In this document: positions 61,198 to 64,000 of the stretch, piece after piece
Numbering within the stretch: the first letter of the stretch is position 1
Layout: every line of letters begins with the position of its first letter
Source: Climacium dendroides
Taxonomy: Eukaryota > Streptophyta > Bryopsida > Hypnales > Climaciaceae
Direction: 5' to 3'
Assembly (NCBI GenBank): GCA_950106755.1
Contig: OX467088.1
Location: 5,688,001 to 5,752,000, forward strand
Length of the DNA stretch: 64,000 nt
Translations under genes and position numbers: made by a program
The notes under the pieces: generated by a model
What the model saw: only the letters and a program-made list of their open reading frames with translations
What the model was told of the DNA's origin: nothing
Databases searched by the model: none

Positions 61198-63064
61198 ATG
61201 GTGAAGCACAACAACGTCATCCCCAATGGTCACTTCAAGAAGGATTGGCAGAGCTATGTGAGAACCTGGTTCAACCAGCCCGCACGCAAGAAAAGAAGAA
61301 GAACGGGTAAGTTTTCGTGGGAAAGCAGTTCTCCGTTTGATCGCGTGCTTCTGTAGAAACGGGTTCAGAGTTCTACTTTTCCCGAGAATTGTTTATAAAT
61401 TTCCTTTGATGTCTTAGCTTTGGATGATTCTTAACTATAGTGACGTGCAATTCTGTAGGAAGGCAATTATACCATTTGAACCCTAATTAAAGGAAGAGTC
61501 AGAGCCCTAGAGCGGCTCTAAATGATTAGGGTTGGAATGTTGATGCCATATTTTTTCATGATTTACTTTTTGTGTCGCAGTGCGCCAGAAGAAGGCCGTG
61601 GCTGTGTTTCCACGTCCCACTGCTGGTCCTCTCCGACCCGTTGTGCATTCCCAGACCTTGAAGTACAACGCCAAGATCCGTTCTGGGCGTGGATTTACCT
61701 TGGAGGAGTTGAAGGTAATTCAATTTTGTTATTCTAGAATTGGAATGGCCTACTAGGTCTGTTCATTATGACTGAAGATTGGCATTTGGTCTGTACCTGT
61801 ATAATATTTAAAAGATTCGGTAGCAATATATCCGATCGAGGATGGTATCGGATATATTGCCTAGTCATCTTTTTGAATCTCGTATGTTCATATCTGTATT
61901 TTGTGGTTGATCAAGGGCCTTGCATTGAGCAAAAGGGTTTTAGGCTGAACCCTTGGTCTCATCAGCCGATGAGAGACCTTTACCTCAAACTTGAACTGGC
62001 CGTTATGATAGTTGACATGCGACTTCCTCTTTTTAGACAGCAGAATGTGACGTACTCGTGAAAGATTAGGCGGTTTCTGAAGAGCAGTTTAGTTTTTCGA
62101 CGTGTGCATTAGATGAGTTGTTTACGTTGTTTATTGCAGTGAATGGACCTCACATCGTATTTCCTTAATTGTACTTAATTTCACATTCATCATGTTTCTA
62201 TGTTTCCAGACTGCTGGCATCCCAAAGAAGCTGGCACCCACCATTGGTATAGCTGTGGACCACCGCCGGAAGAACCGGTGCTTGGAGAGTCTTCAGGAGA
62301 ATGTCAACCGGCTCAACACGTACAGGGCCAAGTTGGTTGTGTTCCCCAGGCGCTCACGAAAGACGAAGGTAATTAAAATTTGTTGACTTAGACATTTATC
62401 GTGTGCAGTCAATCTTTAGTATTCCCAGGGAGAATTGAACATCAATGAATTTCAACTTTTCCTTGATCCAAGTACATATCATATGAGCACACAGTTGCGT
62501 TGCTTAGACTGTGACCTTTTAGAGGAACTAAGTCTTTTGAGGAACTAATTCTCAGGGACTCTTTTCATTATATTTTTCTGCAGTCTAGGCCGTAGTGTCC
62601 TACTAAACTTTCAACTACTGGGTTTCCGTGCTGCATACCGAGTGTTTAGATGGCAACATATTCTAGTCCAGTTCTTTGTAACGATTCTGTGTGTAACTTT
62701 CAGTGTTTTCTAGGGTCTCTTCCAGGAAGTTTAGGATTTTATCAGTTACTTCCCTACGATTTGTAATCGTTTTTAGTTGTAATCGTTATTGATTGTTCTT
62801 ACGCTTATCCCTGAAATTAACTTTTATATGTCTGTTCTGTAGGCTGGAGATTCGAGCGCTGAGGAATTGTCGAGCGTCACCCAGTTGGCTGGATCAGTCT
62901 TGCCAATCGTGAAGCCCCGACCCACTGCTGAGATCGTCTCAATCACTGACGAGATGAAGGCTCAGAAGGGATACTACAAACTGCGTCAAGAGAGGATGAA
63001 CGAGAGGTTGGTTGGTGTCCGGAAGAAAAAGGCTGAGGCTGCCGAGAAGGATGAGAAGAAGTAA
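61198..63064 (+). CDS. RPL13: 60S ribosomal protein L13 (eL13)
   Basis: This is a large-subunit cytosolic ribosomal protein. Four coding exons give 624 nt (207 aa; Arabidopsis is about 206): 61198-61306, 61581-61714, 62210-62368, 62843-63064. The protein begins [20 protein letters not shown] and shows [61 protein letters not shown] and [15 protein letters not shown]. It has the Lys/Glu-rich tail ([14 protein letters not shown]) typical of eL13. The whole chain matches the family without gaps that I can see. The start is the family's usual MVKHNN. All introns are GT-AG. Expression is probably constitutive, with telo-boxes in the leader intron. Confidence 0.98.
61823..61860. other. Perfect 14-bp hairpin inside eL13 intron 2
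   Basis: GCAATATATCCGAT (61823-61836) and ATCGGATATATTGC (61847-61860) form a perfect stem with a 10-nt loop. No box C/D or H/ACA snoRNA architecture was convincingly seen around it. It may be a small inverted-repeat relic or a structure affecting splicing. Confidence 0.6.
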
Positions 63065-63069
63065 ATCCT

Positions 63070-63906
63070 TGGTAACAGAAGACGTATTTGATGTTTTTTC
63101 GTGACCTCATTTTCTGTGTATGGATTGTCCAACCGCGTTCTGGTTAAGCAAAGGTGGAAGGAGTGCCACTTTTTTATTTGGTTGACTGACTGAGTTTATA
63201 TTGTGTTTTTTTATGTTTGTTTCATGCATCATTTTCAGTACAGATTTGCCATCCGGTTAGAATAAATGAGTACATGAATGAACTTGACTTTTTCCATAAG
63301 CGTGCGGTTCCAAATGATTGTAAAACTCGTAATCGAAGTCTTAAAATCAGAAGTCGCGAAGCTAAGTAGATCTATCTTTAGCCCTGTAACCCTGAAACGA
63401 CTCTGAGGACACAAAAGTGTCCAATGACTCTCTGTTAATGTAGGAACAAAGAGTGGATCTATTGTTGCAAATCTTGAATCATTTTTGGGTGAGTACTTAA
63501 CAGCAAGGCAGTGTCCTTGGAATTCTTGAGTTTCGCCTTTCTCTTCCTCTTAATTTCAACAATTTGGTAGTAAAGCAAGGTAGCCTTTTCTCTGTTCCTG
63601 TATCCATAATTATTCCTTCCAAAGTTTGCCCTCAATGGGTGTGGGCGTGGGCCTCATGCCATGTAAGGTGCCCTCGGCCATCAGGCTCTGCCCTCGAGCT
63701 TGGAGCACCTTATTTTCATGAAGTCCTTATTCTAGATGATGAAGGTCTAGGATATGGACTTTTGAGTGGCATTTGAAATCAAGAATTATTAATTCAATGT
63801 TGCACTGTGGTAGAACCACCCATTCCCACCCATTCTCATTCATTCCCATTCAGGGATCCATACCCAACTTGTGGGGGTGCAGCTATTTCCAACCAGGGGT
63901 AGAACA
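63070..63906. other. eL13 3' flank
   Basis: The first 250 bp probably include the 3' UTR and polyadenylation region. Beyond that there are no recognised genes. 63820-63855 has a run of CCCATTC/CATTCCCA-like short repeats. Confidence 0.4.
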
Positions 63907-64000
63907 GATTTCCAACCAAAGTATAGAATGTTTTCTTCCCCTTTTCAAGGTTGGGACTAAAAAGGTTATCACACGATTTCCAACCAAAGTATAGAATGTT
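63907..64000. repeat. 26-bp direct repeat with 68-bp period at the window end
   Basis: GATTTCCAACCAAAGTATAG plus six more bases occurs identically at 63907-63932 and 63975-64000. A partial relative (TATTTCCAACCAGGGG) lies just upstream near 63886. The repeat continues to the edge, so it may be the start of a longer tandem array cut by the window. Confidence 0.75.

Noticed and set aside
61307..62842. Possible intronic snoRNAs in eL13
   Set aside because: Isolated GATGA-like and CTGA-like strings occur, but no pair has the spacing and terminal stem of a box C/D snoRNA.
1..64000. CRISPR arrays, operons, rRNA or tRNA genes
   Set aside because: None were seen; the repeats present are transposon- or satellite-like and the genes are split by eukaryotic introns.

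Overview
The window is nuclear DNA of a land plant. Evidence: a chloroplast-targeted Rubisco small subunit, the plant-type bifunctional allantoin synthase, plant Tim17 and an oil-body-associated protein; GT-AG introns of about 100-700 bp; and long AT-rich, transposon-filled intergenic DNA. The proteins look generally embryophyte. A non-seed plant (bryophyte or lycophyte) is my guess, partly because a piggyBac-type transposase remnant is present, but the species cannot be named from this sequence.

Layout. 2.3-4.8 kb: YKT6 (R-SNARE), minus strand. 6.5-9.4 kb: allantoin synthase (TTL), plus strand, divergent from YKT6. 9.4-25.6 kb: a gene desert of degraded TTAA-flanked elements, a Stowaway-like MITE, a 2.5-kb tract with about 16 copies of a GACAATTTGTC-like motif, a CACTA element and a dispersed 0.2-kb repeat family. 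26.8-28.2 kb: a four-exon gene for an unrecognised small membrane protein. 28.2-45 kb: a second desert with direct repeats, a 2.5-kb set of nested inverted repeats, a dead piggyBac transposase, and a 3.2-kb tandem array of a TIR element carrying a conserved short ORF. 45.2-45.9 kb: TIM17 (single exon, minus). 46.2-49.7 kb: more repeats. 50.7-51.4 kb: rbcS (minus) with a one-base frameshift, a degenerate repeat array at its 3' side and a TTAA element 250 bp upstream of its ATG. 53.4-55.3 kb: OBAP/DUF1264 gene, plus. 58.1-60.65 kb: a TTAA element directly followed by a PIF/Harbinger-like element. 61.2-63.1 kb: ribosomal protein eL13 gene, plus, with telo-box motifs in its 5' UTR intron.

The genes are unrelated housekeeping or metabolic loci and form no operon or cluster: vesicle fusion (YKT6), ureide synthesis from urate (TTL), mitochondrial import (TIM17), carbon fixation (rbcS), oil bodies (OBAP) and translation (eL13). 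The main unusual signal is the mobile-DNA content. At least five or six relics share TTAA flanks and CCCCTAAA-type termini, as expected of piggyBac-mobilised non-autonomous elements, and a decayed piggyBac-like DDE transposase lies in the same window. All exon coordinates were read by eye from splice signals, reading-frame continuity and remembered family sequences; nothing was searched or aligned by computer.
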